The notes beneath the pieces were generated by a model. It was not told the origin of the DNA, ran no database searches, and saw nothing but the letters and a program-made list of their open reading frames with translations. A DNA stretch of 64,000 nt from JAJCYL01 sp040222875 (lineage in GTDB: Bacteria; Bacteroidota; Bacteroidia; Cytophagales; Cyclobacteriaceae). Positions 34,781 to 43,893 of the stretch are shown piece by piece (the first letter of the stretch is position 1; each line of letters starts with the position of its first letter). Where the stretch lies: positions 372,001 to 436,000 of the forward strand of contig JAVKCG010000034.1 in the NCBI GenBank assembly GCA_040222875.1, in the 5' to 3' direction. The position numbers and the translations under genes are program-made.

Positions 34781-35491
34781 ATGACAAATTCATTTCAAGA
34801 AGAGCGTAGACTAAAAGCTAGAAGAAATCTAATGGTCTTGAACTTTATTATTTTGTTCATTTTGACTAGTGGTCTTAAGATTACTAAGCTCTCATTTGTA
34901 GGTACTGAATTTAGTATAGGTACCCAATACTTAAATATTAAACTTTGGTCTTGGGTTTGGATCGTTTGGTTATACTTTCTAGCAAGGTATTGGCAAAGAT
35001 TAAATGAAATGGATATAAGCGATAAAATTCACATTTCTAAAAATGAGTTTAGCAAGAGGTTCATAGCCAAATACGCGGGAATAGTTTTTGATGAAATAGA
35101 TCAAAAGTGGATCAAAATTAGCCCTTTTCATAAAATGACAAAATCAAGGAACTTTCCAGACGCAAGCTTCGTCAAAAAATGGTATAACGAATCAGATTCG
35201 GGTACATTTTATCCAAGATTAGTACCCTCAGATAAAGTAGATAGTAGCTTTCCAGACTATACATATGAAGCCATAATATCGAATTCGAATAAAAATCTAC
35301 TAGATTACAAAGTTCGATATTCTGATAATCAAAGATCGATGATTATGAAAAAGGTGAATCAATATTACTGGCTAAAGATTCCCTATTTTTTTGATTTTCA
35401 TTTTCCCTATTATTTGTCGGCAATAACTCTTTTTTTATTCCTCATTTTGGTAATTTTCAATTCGTCTTGGAGCATTTTGGAGATAAGGTAA
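34781..35491 (+). CDS. Hypothetical membrane protein in the RAYT island
   Basis: A protein of 236 residues, not recognised. Predicted TM segments are near residues 18-36, 52-70 and 208-230. Between the second and third is a soluble domain of about 135 residues rich in lysine and serine ('HISKNEFSKRFIAKYAGIVFDEIDQKWIKISPFHKM'). The DNA is visibly more AT-rich than the neighbouring housekeeping genes. Together with its place between a transposase and a decayed gene this suggests acquired DNA. ATG 34781 is the first possible start. Confidence 0.6.
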   Translation: MTNSFQEERRLKARRNLMVLNFIILFILTSGLKITKLSFVGTEFSIGTQYLNIKLWSWVWIVWLYFLARYWQRLNEMDISDKIHISKNEFSKRFIAKYAGIVFDEIDQKWIKISPFHKMTKSRNFPDASFVKKWYNESDSGTFYPRLVPSDKVDSSFPDYTYEAIISNSNKNLLDYKVRYSDNQRSMIMKKVNQYYWLKIPYFFDFHFPYYLSAITLFLFLILVIFNSSWSILEIR

Positions 35492-35820
35492 TTTTGTGCT
35501 CTCTAGGGAGAGAGTGAAGAATCAGAACAACAGAAAAATAACGCTAACACCAATAAGCTCAATGAGCGATGACCAGTATCTGTCATTTTTTCATGCGGAA
35601 GGCGTTACTTAGAATTTAATGGTCTCCACTCCACCCCAACCACGCCACAGCCTCCATCTCTACCTTCACATCATCTTTATATAGTGAAGTAATACCAAGT
35701 AGCGTATTGGCTGGTATGTTTTTCTTTAGGAATTGATGAAAGAGTTGGATTAACTCAGCAACTTTCGGGTTTATTGCATCTTACTGCAAGTCTACTTTTA
35801 CTTCATAAATTTATGAAGCC
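35492..35820. other. Intergenic region containing a RidA remnant
   Basis: A stretch of 329 bases between the hypothetical membrane protein and the Ada-like gene. The only recognisable content is the minus-strand C-terminal piece of a RidA-family gene at 35616-35780. Confidence 0.6.
35616..35780 (-). pseudogene. C-terminal remnant of a RidA-family gene
   Basis: Reading the minus strand from 35780 gives 54 codons to a TAA at 35616: 'INPKVAELIQLFHQFLKKN', 'IPANTLLGITSLYKDDVKVE', 'MEAVAWLGWSGDH'. The pattern P-A-x-T-x-x-x-(I/V)-x-x-L-x-x-x-D-V-x-V-E-(M/I)-E-A-(V/I)-A is the end of RidA/YjgF proteins, which are about 130 residues long. An in-frame stop precedes it (35781-35783) and the N-terminal 60% is absent, so this is a truncated remnant. 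The break lies about 40 bases before the Ada-like gene. Confidence 0.65.
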
Positions 35821-36654
35821 ATGTACGACTATCAACGCATTTCAACTGCCATCGATTTCATCAGGAAAAATTATTGGAGGCAACCTCAGCTTGACGAAAT
35901 AGCCGAACAAGTTCATCTAAGTCCGTTTCACTTTCAACGGCTATTTACAGATTGGGCAGGCGTAAGCCCCAAGAAATTCCTCAAATACGTCAGCATTGAG
36001 CATGCCAAAGGGCTGCTTGAAAAGGACAACTCTACATTGTTCGAAACCGCCTTCCAAACAGGGCTATCAGGCACCAGCAGGTTGCATGATCTTTTCGTGA
36101 CAATTGAAAAAATGACACCCGGCGAGTACAAAAATCAAGGAGCAGGCCTGGACATCAATTACTCGTTTGGTGATTCACCATTCGGTCGATTTCTTGTGGC
36201 ATCAACAGATAGAGGTGTTTGTAATGTATTATTCGCAGATAATGATGAAGACTCACTGGCAGAGCTGAGTGAAAGATGGCCTAAAGCCAGCCTCACCGAG
36301 AATGCTGCAAGTAATCATAGCGGGGTTTTTCAATTTCTCAACCATGAACAAGATCCAGAAAAATTTAAGCTGCACCTAAAGGGTACCGATTTCCAACTTA
36401 AAGTTTGGGAAGCTCTTTTAAGAATCCCTGAGGGCCAACTTACTTCTTATGGTCATATAGCGACAGAAATTGAGCAGCCAACAGCTTCAAGAGCCGTGGG
36501 TACTGCTATTGGCTCAAACCCCGTTGGGTACATCATCCCATGCCACAGGGTAATTAAAAATGGCGGTGGTTTTGGCAACTACCGCTGGGGCCAAAACCGC
36601 AAAATGGCGATGATTGGCTATGAAGCCTGTAGGGTTTATAAGGAAGCGGGGTAA
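35821..36654 (+). CDS. AraC-HTH / O6-methylguanine-DNA methyltransferase fusion (Ada-like, no phosphotriester domain)
   Basis: A protein of 277 residues. Residues 1-105 are an AraC-type double helix-turn-helix ('PQLDEIAEQVHLSPFHFQRLFTDWAGVSPKKFLKY', 'KMTPGEYKNQG'). Residues 110-275 are the alkyltransferase with acceptor Cys241 in 'IPCHRVI' and 'GTAIGSNPVGYI'. The enzyme removes O6-alkyl groups from guanine by self-methylation. The zinc-binding N-terminal domain of E. coli Ada, which senses methylphosphotriesters, is missing, so any switch to activator must work differently. It abuts the convergent CBM9 gene with no spacer. Confidence 0.93.
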   Translation: MYDYQRISTAIDFIRKNYWRQPQLDEIAEQVHLSPFHFQRLFTDWAGVSPKKFLKYVSIEHAKGLLEKDNSTLFETAFQTGLSGTSRLHDLFVTIEKMTPGEYKNQGAGLDINYSFGDSPFGRFLVASTDRGVCNVLFADNDEDSLAELSERWPKASLTENAASNHSGVFQFLNHEQDPEKFKLHLKGTDFQLKVWEALLRIPEGQLTSYGHIATEIEQPTASRAVGTAIGSNPVGYIIPCHRVIKNGGGFGNYRWGQNRKMAMIGYEACRVYKEAG

Positions 36655-38911
36655 CTACAAATTCAACCAGTAAGTCATTTTAAAAACCAACGCCCTGGCT
36701 TTCGGTCGCCAGTTGGCATTTGGCTCTTCAAAACTGAAAAAATAGTTATCAGAATAAACCAAAAACAGGTCACTCACGGGCTTGAACCTCCATTGTAGCC
36801 TTGCATTGATGTTCACATTCTCATTCTGACCATTGAATTGGAAAAAATTAGTGAAGAACAATTTCTTGGAAAGTGTGAGGTCCAGTTTTGGGCCAATCAA
36901 ATGGATGTTTCTTGATGGATTCGGATTCGCCAGTTTAATGCGGTTGTAACTATAATTGATCGAAATACTGCCATAAGGTTGAAACCTGTAGGTGAGCTCA
37001 GGGTTGATATTATACCTTGACCCGTTAAAATATTGGTTTCCGGAATGCCTTATTTCAAACGAAAATGGCTTTCTCGGATCACTGCCATATCGCATAAAAT
37101 AAGAGTGATAATTATAATCAGTGCCTTCCTCCAAAGGCTCCGGGTTTCTATCATCTGGTGTTCTCGTAGGATCAAAATCACTTAAAAGCCTCGTATATCT
37201 AAAGTTATAGGCAAACCTGGCAGTGCTGTTATTCTGCCACCTGAAGTCGTAGAAAGGCCGTATCAATTGGTCGGATCTTCCGTCCTCATTCCAGAAATAC
37301 TCGACTAAAGCACCAGGGCCATGATTATTTAGTTTCCCGTTTTTAGGATAAAATTTGTAAGAAATTGTCGGGGCAATGTTGTTGACCCCAGTCCTGCGAA
37401 CGAACCCCACCTCTGCATTGTAATTCTCACCAATTAAGGTGTGGTTCCATTCCACATTCCACCTTATGGTGCTATAAGTAAGCCCCAGGCCATGAGCGTA
37501 TTGATCGGCTATTTTCTGCTCCTGAAAACTTTGGTGGTAAAAAGCTTTTCCAAACCACTTGTTATCAGGTGATGCCAGGTTATAATCAAGCCCAAACAAC
37601 CGGTTATACTTTACTGGTTCATCAAAAAGCTTATCAGTGAAGGTGTTACCAAATGATTGCTTATTTACAAAAATCGCTGAGATATTCGATCTGCTAAAAA
37701 CCTGCTGCTGTACTACCCCAACGGTATAGTTGATGCTTGGCAGAAAGATACCATCATCCTGGGCAGCCTGCATGTTCAAAACGCCAACCCGAAGTCTATT
37801 ATTCACTTTTCCACTTAACCGAAAGCCTCCCAGGATTTTGTTCTGAACATTGAGGTCTTGGGCTGTGTCAAATGAAACCCCAATCCTTCTTGAAAAAAAC
37901 GGTCGAGTATCTTCATTCCCGAAAGCGGAAAAGAGGTCAGCGTTTTCAAGGAAAAACTGTCGTCTTTCCGGAAAAAATATCTCAAAACGGTCCAATTGAG
38001 AGACTTGTTCATCAACTTCCACTTGCGAAAAATCCGGGTTTATCGTCAAGTCGACATTGATGGATGGTCCAAGGGCTACCTTTACATCCCCTCCCACCTG
38101 GGCATCAAAATTTGTGGCAGTTCCCTCTTCAAAGTTCTTATCTATGCCACTTGAAACATAAGGTATCACTGAAATATTTGATCCTTGCTTCGGCAAAGGC
38201 TTGTCCCAAACCAACTCACCAGTATAAGCCAATGAATAAGGCCTGAAGTTCCTTGGAACCCGGCTCCAGGTGCTACGCTCATTAGTTTTACTATCTACCC
38301 TGTAAGCATTGAAATTCCACCTGTCACTTCCTTCCCGAAAGCGGATGGTTTTGAATGGGATCGCCAATTCTGCTGACCAAAATCCGTCTCCCATGTAGGC
38401 TTCGGCAAACCATTTATTGTCCCAATCCAAAGACAAGCCCCGCTGATCGTTTCCGCCATTAGAAACTAAGCCCTCTCGCTGTACACCAAACGGATTTATA
38501 CCAAAGCTGAAAGCATTGGTTTGATCCTGAAAAGTATCAAACAGCAGGTTTACACTTTCAATTCCAGAGCCCCGGTAATCCCGGCGCCTTGACCGCATTA
38601 CATAATTTTTCTGCGGATCAGGATCATTGCATTTGACACCAACGTAAACATTTTGTTTGTTGTATGTGAAAAATATCTTGCATTGGGAATCAGAATAAGA
38701 AGTGTCGTAGGGGAAAGTCTGAATAAAATCTTTGGCGGGGATTAAGTCTGCCCAAATGGGTTCATCCAAAACGCCATCAACCTTAATTGTTGATTTTGTT
38801 TCCACAATTTTGACTTGTCTATCAGCATCCAATTGTGCCGATGAGGCTGTCCACAGCAGCATGTAGACAGCCAGCAAAAAATAACTTCTTCAATCCACCC
38901 AAAATTTGCAT
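36655..38911 (-). CDS. CBM9/DUF5916 outer-membrane beta-barrel protein (signal peptide apparently frameshifted)
   Basis: The main frame gives 740 codons from 38877. Residues about 20-220 are a CBM9-like sandwich ('TIKVDGVLDEPIWADLIPAKDF', 'YVGVKCNDPDP', 'FWSAELAIPFKTIRF'). The rest is a DUF5916 barrel ending in aromatic 'FKMTYWLNL'. The main frame starts only at TTG 38877 or ATG 38862, giving a poor N-terminus. In the +1 frame an ATG at 38911 reads MQILGGLKKLFFA and meets the main frame at a run of six A (38876-38881). With one base fewer, the joined peptide MQILGGLKKLFLLAVYMLLW… ending SSAQ is a textbook signal peptide. The gene is therefore given from 38911. It is probably exported and surface-associated; its ligand is unknown. 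Confidence 0.8.
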
Positions 38912-39119
38912 CAAAGCTATTTTAAAAGTTATTCGCTCAGATTATATAATGTGATGATTGGTCAAAGAACCCTTTAATGAGGTGATTGTTAAATATTTAT
39001 CAGTATTGCTGGCACAAAGTTTAAGATTAAATTGGCCTACCTGGCATGCCATCCTATTCGTGAAAACTCCGTTAATTGGTACATCCCAAAGTTCATTAAC
39101 AACTTAAACAGTAGACCAC

Positions 39120-40625
39120 ATGTTTCCTTGGCAATCCATAATCGAGGTTGACCGGACTTGTAGTGTGCCGGTATACCTTCAGGTTTCAAACACTGTTGCA
39201 AAAGAAATTCAAGCTGGTAGGTTGCCAGCGAAAACCCGCTTGCCCAGCACCAGGGCTATGGCCGAAATGCTACAAATGCATCGAAAAACGGTGACAGCCG
39301 CCTACGAAGAACTTTATAGTCAGGGCTGGGTTGACATAAAACCGAATAAGGGAACATTTGTAACAGACCTTAACCGGATTTTCGAATCGAAGAAGCTGGA
39401 AGAAATTATCGCTAAGCCCCATGTGCAAGCCAATTTTGATCACAAGGTTTTTGATAATTTGAATGGTGAATTCTATCAACGCCCCAAGATGATGGAAATT
39501 AACGATGGCCTGCCAGATGAACGACTGGCCCCAGTTGATGAATTGGCAGCCACCTATAGAGGCATTATTAAAACCAGAGTATACAGATCGCTATTAGGCA
39601 TTTCAGATGTTCAAGGCGACATTAAATTGAGAGAAGTGCTGGCGCAGTACCTGGGCGAAACGAGGGGATTGAACTGCGATGCAGACAATATTCTTATTAC
39701 CCGTGGTGGGCAAATGTCAATGTTCCTCATAGCCAATATCCTGTTTAACAAAGGAGACAACCTGATTGTGAGCCAGCGTAATTTCTACCTCGCAAATCAA
39801 GCCTTCAACTACAATGGAGCCAACCTTATTGAAATTCCCAGTGATCAGGATGGAATAATAGTCTCTGAGGTTGAAAAGGTTTGCCAACAAAATCCTATTA
39901 AGGCAATTTTCATTACACCGCACCACCATCACCCAACCACGGTCACCTGTACACTTGAAAGAAGGCTGCATCTTTTAGAGCTTTCACGGCGGTACAATTT
40001 TGCCATAATTGAAGATGATTACGATTACGATTTCCATTATGACAGTGGCCCTATCCTACCCCTTGCAAGCTCTGATTGTAAAGGAAATGTGATCTATTTC
40101 GGGTCATTCTCTAAAATACTTTCATCCCTAATACGAATAGGCTATTTAGTTGCCCCAAAAGATGTGATCACTGAACTAAAGAAAGTGAAACGCCTTTTTG
40201 ATTATCCGGGTGACTCTGTAATGGAAAGAACCCTGGCCGAGTTAATAAAAGATGGTGTAATTCCTCGCTATCTTAAAAAAGCCTTAAAGGCCTATAAAGA
40301 CCGCAGGGATCTTTTTTGCCAAATACTTCAAGACGATTTTAGTGATGTATTCCGATTTACTAAGCCTTCAGGTGGCATGGCAATTTGGGCCGAAGTTTTG
40401 AAACCTTACAATCTCAATGATTTATCCGAGACTGCTTACAAAAAACGATTGTTTTTACTCAAAGGGGATAAATATGCGCTACCAGGAGAGTCGCCAAAAC
40501 ACATTCGTCTTGGGTTCGCATCTTTGAATGAGAAAGAAATTGTGGAAGTTTTAAAAACGCTCCGGGAAGTTGCAAATCAATCAATTCATAAGCCCACTAC
40601 AATAATGGCCGAAATGGCCGTTTAA
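39120..40625 (+). CDS. MocR-type regulator (GntR winged helix fused to aminotransferase)
   Basis: A protein of 501 residues. Residues 10-80 are a GntR winged helix ('VPVYLQVSNTVAKEIQAGRLPAKTRLPSTRAMAEMLQMHRKTVTAAYEEL'). Residues 130-480 are a fold-type I aminotransferase-like domain with 'EDDYDYDFHYDSGP' and the PLP-binding lysine in 'YFGSFSKILSSLIRIGYL'. MocR proteins sense PLP or amino-compound aldimines. It is divergent from the CBM9 gene with about 210 bases between, and FecR follows 93 bases downstream. No PLP or amino-acid pathway gene is adjacent, so the target is unclear. Confidence 0.92.
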   Translation: MFPWQSIIEVDRTCSVPVYLQVSNTVAKEIQAGRLPAKTRLPSTRAMAEMLQMHRKTVTAAYEELYSQGWVDIKPNKGTFVTDLNRIFESKKLEEIIAKPHVQANFDHKVFDNLNGEFYQRPKMMEINDGLPDERLAPVDELAATYRGIIKTRVYRSLLGISDVQGDIKLREVLAQYLGETRGLNCDADNILITRGGQMSMFLIANILFNKGDNLIVSQRNFYLANQAFNYNGANLIEIPSDQDGIIVSEVEKVCQQNPIKAIFITPHHHHPTTVTCTLERRLHLLELSRRYNFAIIEDDYDYDFHYDSGPILPLASSDCKGNVIYFGSFSKILSSLIRIGYLVAPKDVITELKKVKRLFDYPGDSVMERTLAELIKDGVIPRYLKKALKAYKDRRDLFCQILQDDFSDVFRFTKPSGGMAIWAEVLKPYNLNDLSETAYKKRLFLLKGDKYALPGESPKHIRLGFASLNEKEIVEVLKTLREVANQSIHKPTTIMAEMAV

Positions 40626-40718
40626 TTTCAAAAAATTACAGTAGGGTAATACAATCAATGTTGGTTGTATATGTCGAATACATAAATACAATTCATTTTG
40701 GAGAAAAGAGGAGAATCG

Positions 40719-41591
40719 ATGGATTCAGAAATCATAGAAATATTAAGCAAAGAGGGGCACTTTGATGCCCCACAAGAAAAGGAAGCTATTACCCAGATTT
40801 TAGCAACTACTGCAAACTGGGAAGCTCCTTCCAACAGGTCGAATGAAGAGGTTTGGGCTTCTTTAGAGTCAGGTATTAGTGGAAAAGAAGCTAAAGTTGT
40901 CGTTTTCAAGCCCTGGTTAAAGTGGGCGGCTTCTACAGCGGCAGTAGCTTTAGTTACATTGTCATTATATCTTCTGAATCCTCAGGAGTATAATTTTTCT
41001 GCAACTGAAATTACCGAAATTGAGCTGCCTGATGGAAGTTCAGTAATTCTAAACGCTGGTAGTCAATTAGCATATCAGGAGAGCATATTAGGTGAAAGAA
41101 ACCTTCGATTGGATGGCAAAGCATTTTTCGAAGTCATCCCTGGAGATGCCTTCTCGGTCGAAACCGACAAAGGAACAGTAACCGTACTTGGAACAAGCTT
41201 TAACGTCAACAGCCTGGGTGACAGGTTTGACGTGGAATGCCTAACAGGTAAGGTAAAGGTCAAGAATTCTACTAACGAAGTATACCTGACCCCGGGTCTT
41301 GCAGTTTATGCCGGCGACGGCACTTTTGAAGCTGTTCGGTTTAATGTAGAATCGGGAAAAACATGGATAAAAGGAATATTTTCTTACTCAAATGAGCCGT
41401 TGGTGAACGTTGTTAACGAACTTGAAAAGCAGTATCAAATTGAGATTGAAGTTTCTGCCGATCACATGGAACGAGGTTACTCTGGTTTATTCAACATTAC
41501 CGATGATGAAGAATTAACCATGAGGTCGATTTTCGGTCCGATGGGCTTGACATTCGAGAAAACAGGTGCAAACAGTTATATAGTTAAGTAA
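40719..41591 (+). CDS. FecR-family anti-sigma factor, orphan
   Basis: A protein of 290 residues from ATG 40719. An in-frame TTG at 40698 would add 7 residues, but AGGAG sits about 7 bases before the ATG. The layout is a cytoplasmic N-terminus (about 1-70), one TM helix (about 75-92, 'WAASTAAVALVTLSLYLL'), a FecR domain ('EIELPDGSSVILNAGSQLAYQ', 'RLDGKAFFEVIPGDAFSVET', 'VLGTSFNV') and a C-terminal DUF4974 secretin-like fold ('PLVNVVNELEKQYQIEIEV'). FecR proteins relay TonB-receptor occupancy to an ECF sigma factor. Neither a sigma gene nor a receptor gene is adjacent, unlike the usual sigma-fecR-susC order. Confidence 0.9.
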   Translation: MDSEIIEILSKEGHFDAPQEKEAITQILATTANWEAPSNRSNEEVWASLESGISGKEAKVVVFKPWLKWAASTAAVALVTLSLYLLNPQEYNFSATEITEIELPDGSSVILNAGSQLAYQESILGERNLRLDGKAFFEVIPGDAFSVETDKGTVTVLGTSFNVNSLGDRFDVECLTGKVKVKNSTNEVYLTPGLAVYAGDGTFEAVRFNVESGKTWIKGIFSYSNEPLVNVVNELEKQYQIEIEVSADHMERGYSGLFNITDDEELTMRSIFGPMGLTFEKTGANSYIVK

Positions 41592-41613
41592 GAATAAAAG
41601 TTTTAGATGTTCC

Positions 41614-41643
41614 AAAGAGGCGGCCATTGGTCGCCTTTTTTTT
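41614..41643 (+). terminator. Rho-independent terminator after fecR
   Basis: AGGCG (41618-41622) and CGCCT (41632-41636) form a short G+C stem with a 9-base loop, followed by T run 41636-41643. It lies 27 bases after the fecR stop and insulates the XdhC operon. Confidence 0.75.
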
Positions 41644-41661
41644 GTTTGCTACCTTCGGGAT

Positions 41662-42663
41662 ATGCAGGATATTCTAGCTGGCATTGAGGAGTGGTTGACA
41701 AAAGAAGAGGACTTTGTCTTAGCCACGGTAATTGGCACCTGGGGTTCTGGCCCAAGGAAGGTTGGTGCCGGCATGGCAATTAACAAAGAAGGGGAAATCA
41801 TCGGTTCAGTCAGTGGTGGCTGTGTAGAAGGTGATGTGGTCAAGCAAAGCAAAAAGGTGCTTGAATCAGGTGAGCCTACTGTGCTTAATTATGGTATTGC
41901 CGATGAAGAGGCCTGGGAAGTTGGCCTTAGTTGTGGTGGCAAACTAGATGTACTCTTAAGGCAAGTTGATCGCAACGAACGATCCGTTTTGAGCCAATTA
42001 ATTAACTATCTGAGTGATGACATCGGGGCTGTAGTCATATCTTCAATTTCACAAAAAGCGGGCTCTGAAATACTTCGGCAGTCGACAACGGTAAGCTCAC
42101 CATTTGAGGAAGCTGCAAACAAGGCCTATCATGAAAGGAAAAGCCAACAAATTACCGTGGAGGGAATTGACTATTTCTTAAATGTGTTCCCTAGCAAATC
42201 AAAATTAGTAATAGTGGGTGCTGCACATATATCAAGTGAGTTGGTAGAAATTGCATCTATGCATGATTTCGAGACAATCGTTATCGACCCGAGGGGGCTC
42301 TTTAGCTCCAAATCACAGTTTAAGATCAAACCATCGAAAGCTTATCAGAAATGGCCCGCTGAGGTGCTAAAAGAAATGGATCTGAACTCGGATGTTTATG
42401 CCGTCCTGTTGACGCATGACCCCAAAATAGATGACCAGGCACTGCACACTTTACTGAGGTCAGGGGTAAACTACATTGGGGCATTAGGAAGCCGGAAAAC
42501 CCATGCAAAGCGGGTTGCAAGGCTGACAGATGAAGGTTTTGGTGACAAAGAAATTGACAGAATACATGCACCTATTGGAATTGATATTAATGCTAAAATC
42601 CCCAAAGAAATCGCTTTAAGTATCGTTGCTGAATTGCTTAAAATCCGGAATCATCATCTTTAA
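41662..42663 (+). CDS. XdhC/CoxI-family protein
   Basis: A protein of 333 residues. The N-terminal XdhC domain has 'ATVIGTWGSGPRKVGAGMAI' and 'GSVSGGCVEGDV' with its conserved Cys. The C-terminal Rossmann domain has 'LVIVGAAHISSELVEIA', 'TIVIDPRGLF' and 'YIGALGSRKTHAKR'. XdhC proteins bind and sulfurate the molybdenum cofactor for insertion into xanthine dehydrogenase-family enzymes. No such hydroxylase is encoded in the window. It heads a same-strand run with amidohydrolase (9-base gap), lipoprotein (3) and lactate permease (34). Confidence 0.88.
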   Translation: MQDILAGIEEWLTKEEDFVLATVIGTWGSGPRKVGAGMAINKEGEIIGSVSGGCVEGDVVKQSKKVLESGEPTVLNYGIADEEAWEVGLSCGGKLDVLLRQVDRNERSVLSQLINYLSDDIGAVVISSISQKAGSEILRQSTTVSSPFEEAANKAYHERKSQQITVEGIDYFLNVFPSKSKLVIVGAAHISSELVEIASMHDFETIVIDPRGLFSSKSQFKIKPSKAYQKWPAEVLKEMDLNSDVYAVLLTHDPKIDDQALHTLLRSGVNYIGALGSRKTHAKRVARLTDEGFGDKEIDRIHAPIGIDINAKIPKEIALSIVAELLKIRNHHL

Positions 42664-42672
42664 AAAATCAAT

Positions 42673-43890
42673 ATGAACCATCACAAAACATTCGTTCTTC
42701 TAATAGTCTTGGCTGTATCATCGGTTAGCCAATCACAGAATTTTGCACTTACAAACGCTAATATTCTAAATGTTGAAACAGGCCAAATCCAGACTAATTC
42801 AACCATATTAACTGCTAATGGTAAAATTGTAAAGATCAATTCGGCATCGTTAGCCGTTCCTGAGGGATATGAAGTGATCAATCTTGAAGGTCGGTATGTT
42901 TTGCCTGGTCTCATTGATGCCCACACGCATATAAGCTCAGTTGATGAGGCAACAAGGGCCATGCAATCAGGTGTTACTTCGGCAAGAAGTGCCAGTGTGC
43001 CTGCCTATCAGGATGTTGTGCTGCGGGAAATGGTGAAAAAGGGTCAATTGGCGGGACCTGAAATTTTAGCTGCAGGTGTTTTTGTTACTCCCAAACTTGG
43101 CGAAACAGTGTTGGCAGATGAAAGACTTGGTGATTTGATCGATGGTGTTGAGTCAGAGGAAGCTCTAAGAAAAATAGTAAACATAAATGCAGATAGAGGT
43201 GTAGATGTAATCAAAACCCGGGGAACTGAGAGGGCGGGTTTGCCAGATACAGACCCCAGAAAACAAACCTACACCGAGGAGCAGCTTACCATTATTGTTG
43301 ATGAAGCCAAAAAAAGGGGCATCCCCGTGATGGCCCATGCCCATGGCGACGAAGGTGCATATGCTGCAGTAAAGGCTGGTGTTATCAGTATTGAACATGG
43401 CACTTATCTATCTGAAAGAACTCTTCAACTTATGAAGGAAAGTGGCACCTATTTGGTGCCGACGTACACAACTGTAGTTGACCTTGCAGAACCTGGTGGG
43501 GACTATGATAATCCTATTTTAACATTTCGTGGGAAACACATGCTACCTGCCCTTCAGGATGCTTTTAAGAAGGCACACAAAATGGGTGTGAAAATCGCCA
43601 CCGGTGCAGATACCCATTACAGTCCTACCAGCATTACAAGAATTTCAACGGAGATTGAGAACTTCACCAAGTTAGGCATGACTCCCCTGGAGGCCATCCA
43701 AGCTGCTACCACAGTTGCTGCTGAACTTTTAGGCCTCATCGACAGAACCGGAATTGTCAAGGAGGGCTATGAAGCTGATCTAATAGTATTGCAGAATAAC
43801 CCGTTGGAAAACATCGTCTCAATCCATGATGTATTGATCGTCATGAGTAACGGCCAGATGGGTTTGAAGCGTTTGCCATTCAAAAAATAG
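42673..43890 (+). CDS. Exported amidohydrolase-family metal-dependent hydrolase
   Basis: A protein of 405 residues with a signal peptide (to about 'SVSQSQ'). The TIM-barrel amidohydrolase has metal ligands in 'GLIDAHTHIS', a candidate bridging lysine in 'VDVIKTRGTERAG', histidines in 'VMAHAHGDEG' and 'SIEHGTYLS', and aspartate in 'ATGADTHYSP', plus the flanking beta-sandwich ('TNANILNVETGQIQTNSTIL', 'KEGYEADLIVLQNNPLENI'). It is closest to imidazolonepropionase-like or Xaa-Pro/cyclic-amide hydrolases commonly exported in Bacteroidota. Substrate unknown. Confidence 0.88.
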   Translation: MNHHKTFVLLIVLAVSSVSQSQNFALTNANILNVETGQIQTNSTILTANGKIVKINSASLAVPEGYEVINLEGRYVLPGLIDAHTHISSVDEATRAMQSGVTSARSASVPAYQDVVLREMVKKGQLAGPEILAAGVFVTPKLGETVLADERLGDLIDGVESEEALRKIVNINADRGVDVIKTRGTERAGLPDTDPRKQTYTEEQLTIIVDEAKKRGIPVMAHAHGDEGAYAAVKAGVISIEHGTYLSERTLQLMKESGTYLVPTYTTVVDLAEPGGDYDNPILTFRGKHMLPALQDAFKKAHKMGVKIATGADTHYSPTSITRISTEIENFTKLGMTPLEAIQAATTVAAELLGLIDRTGIVKEGYEADLIVLQNNPLENIVSIHDVLIVMSNGQMGLKRLPFKK

Positions 43891-43893
43891 CTG

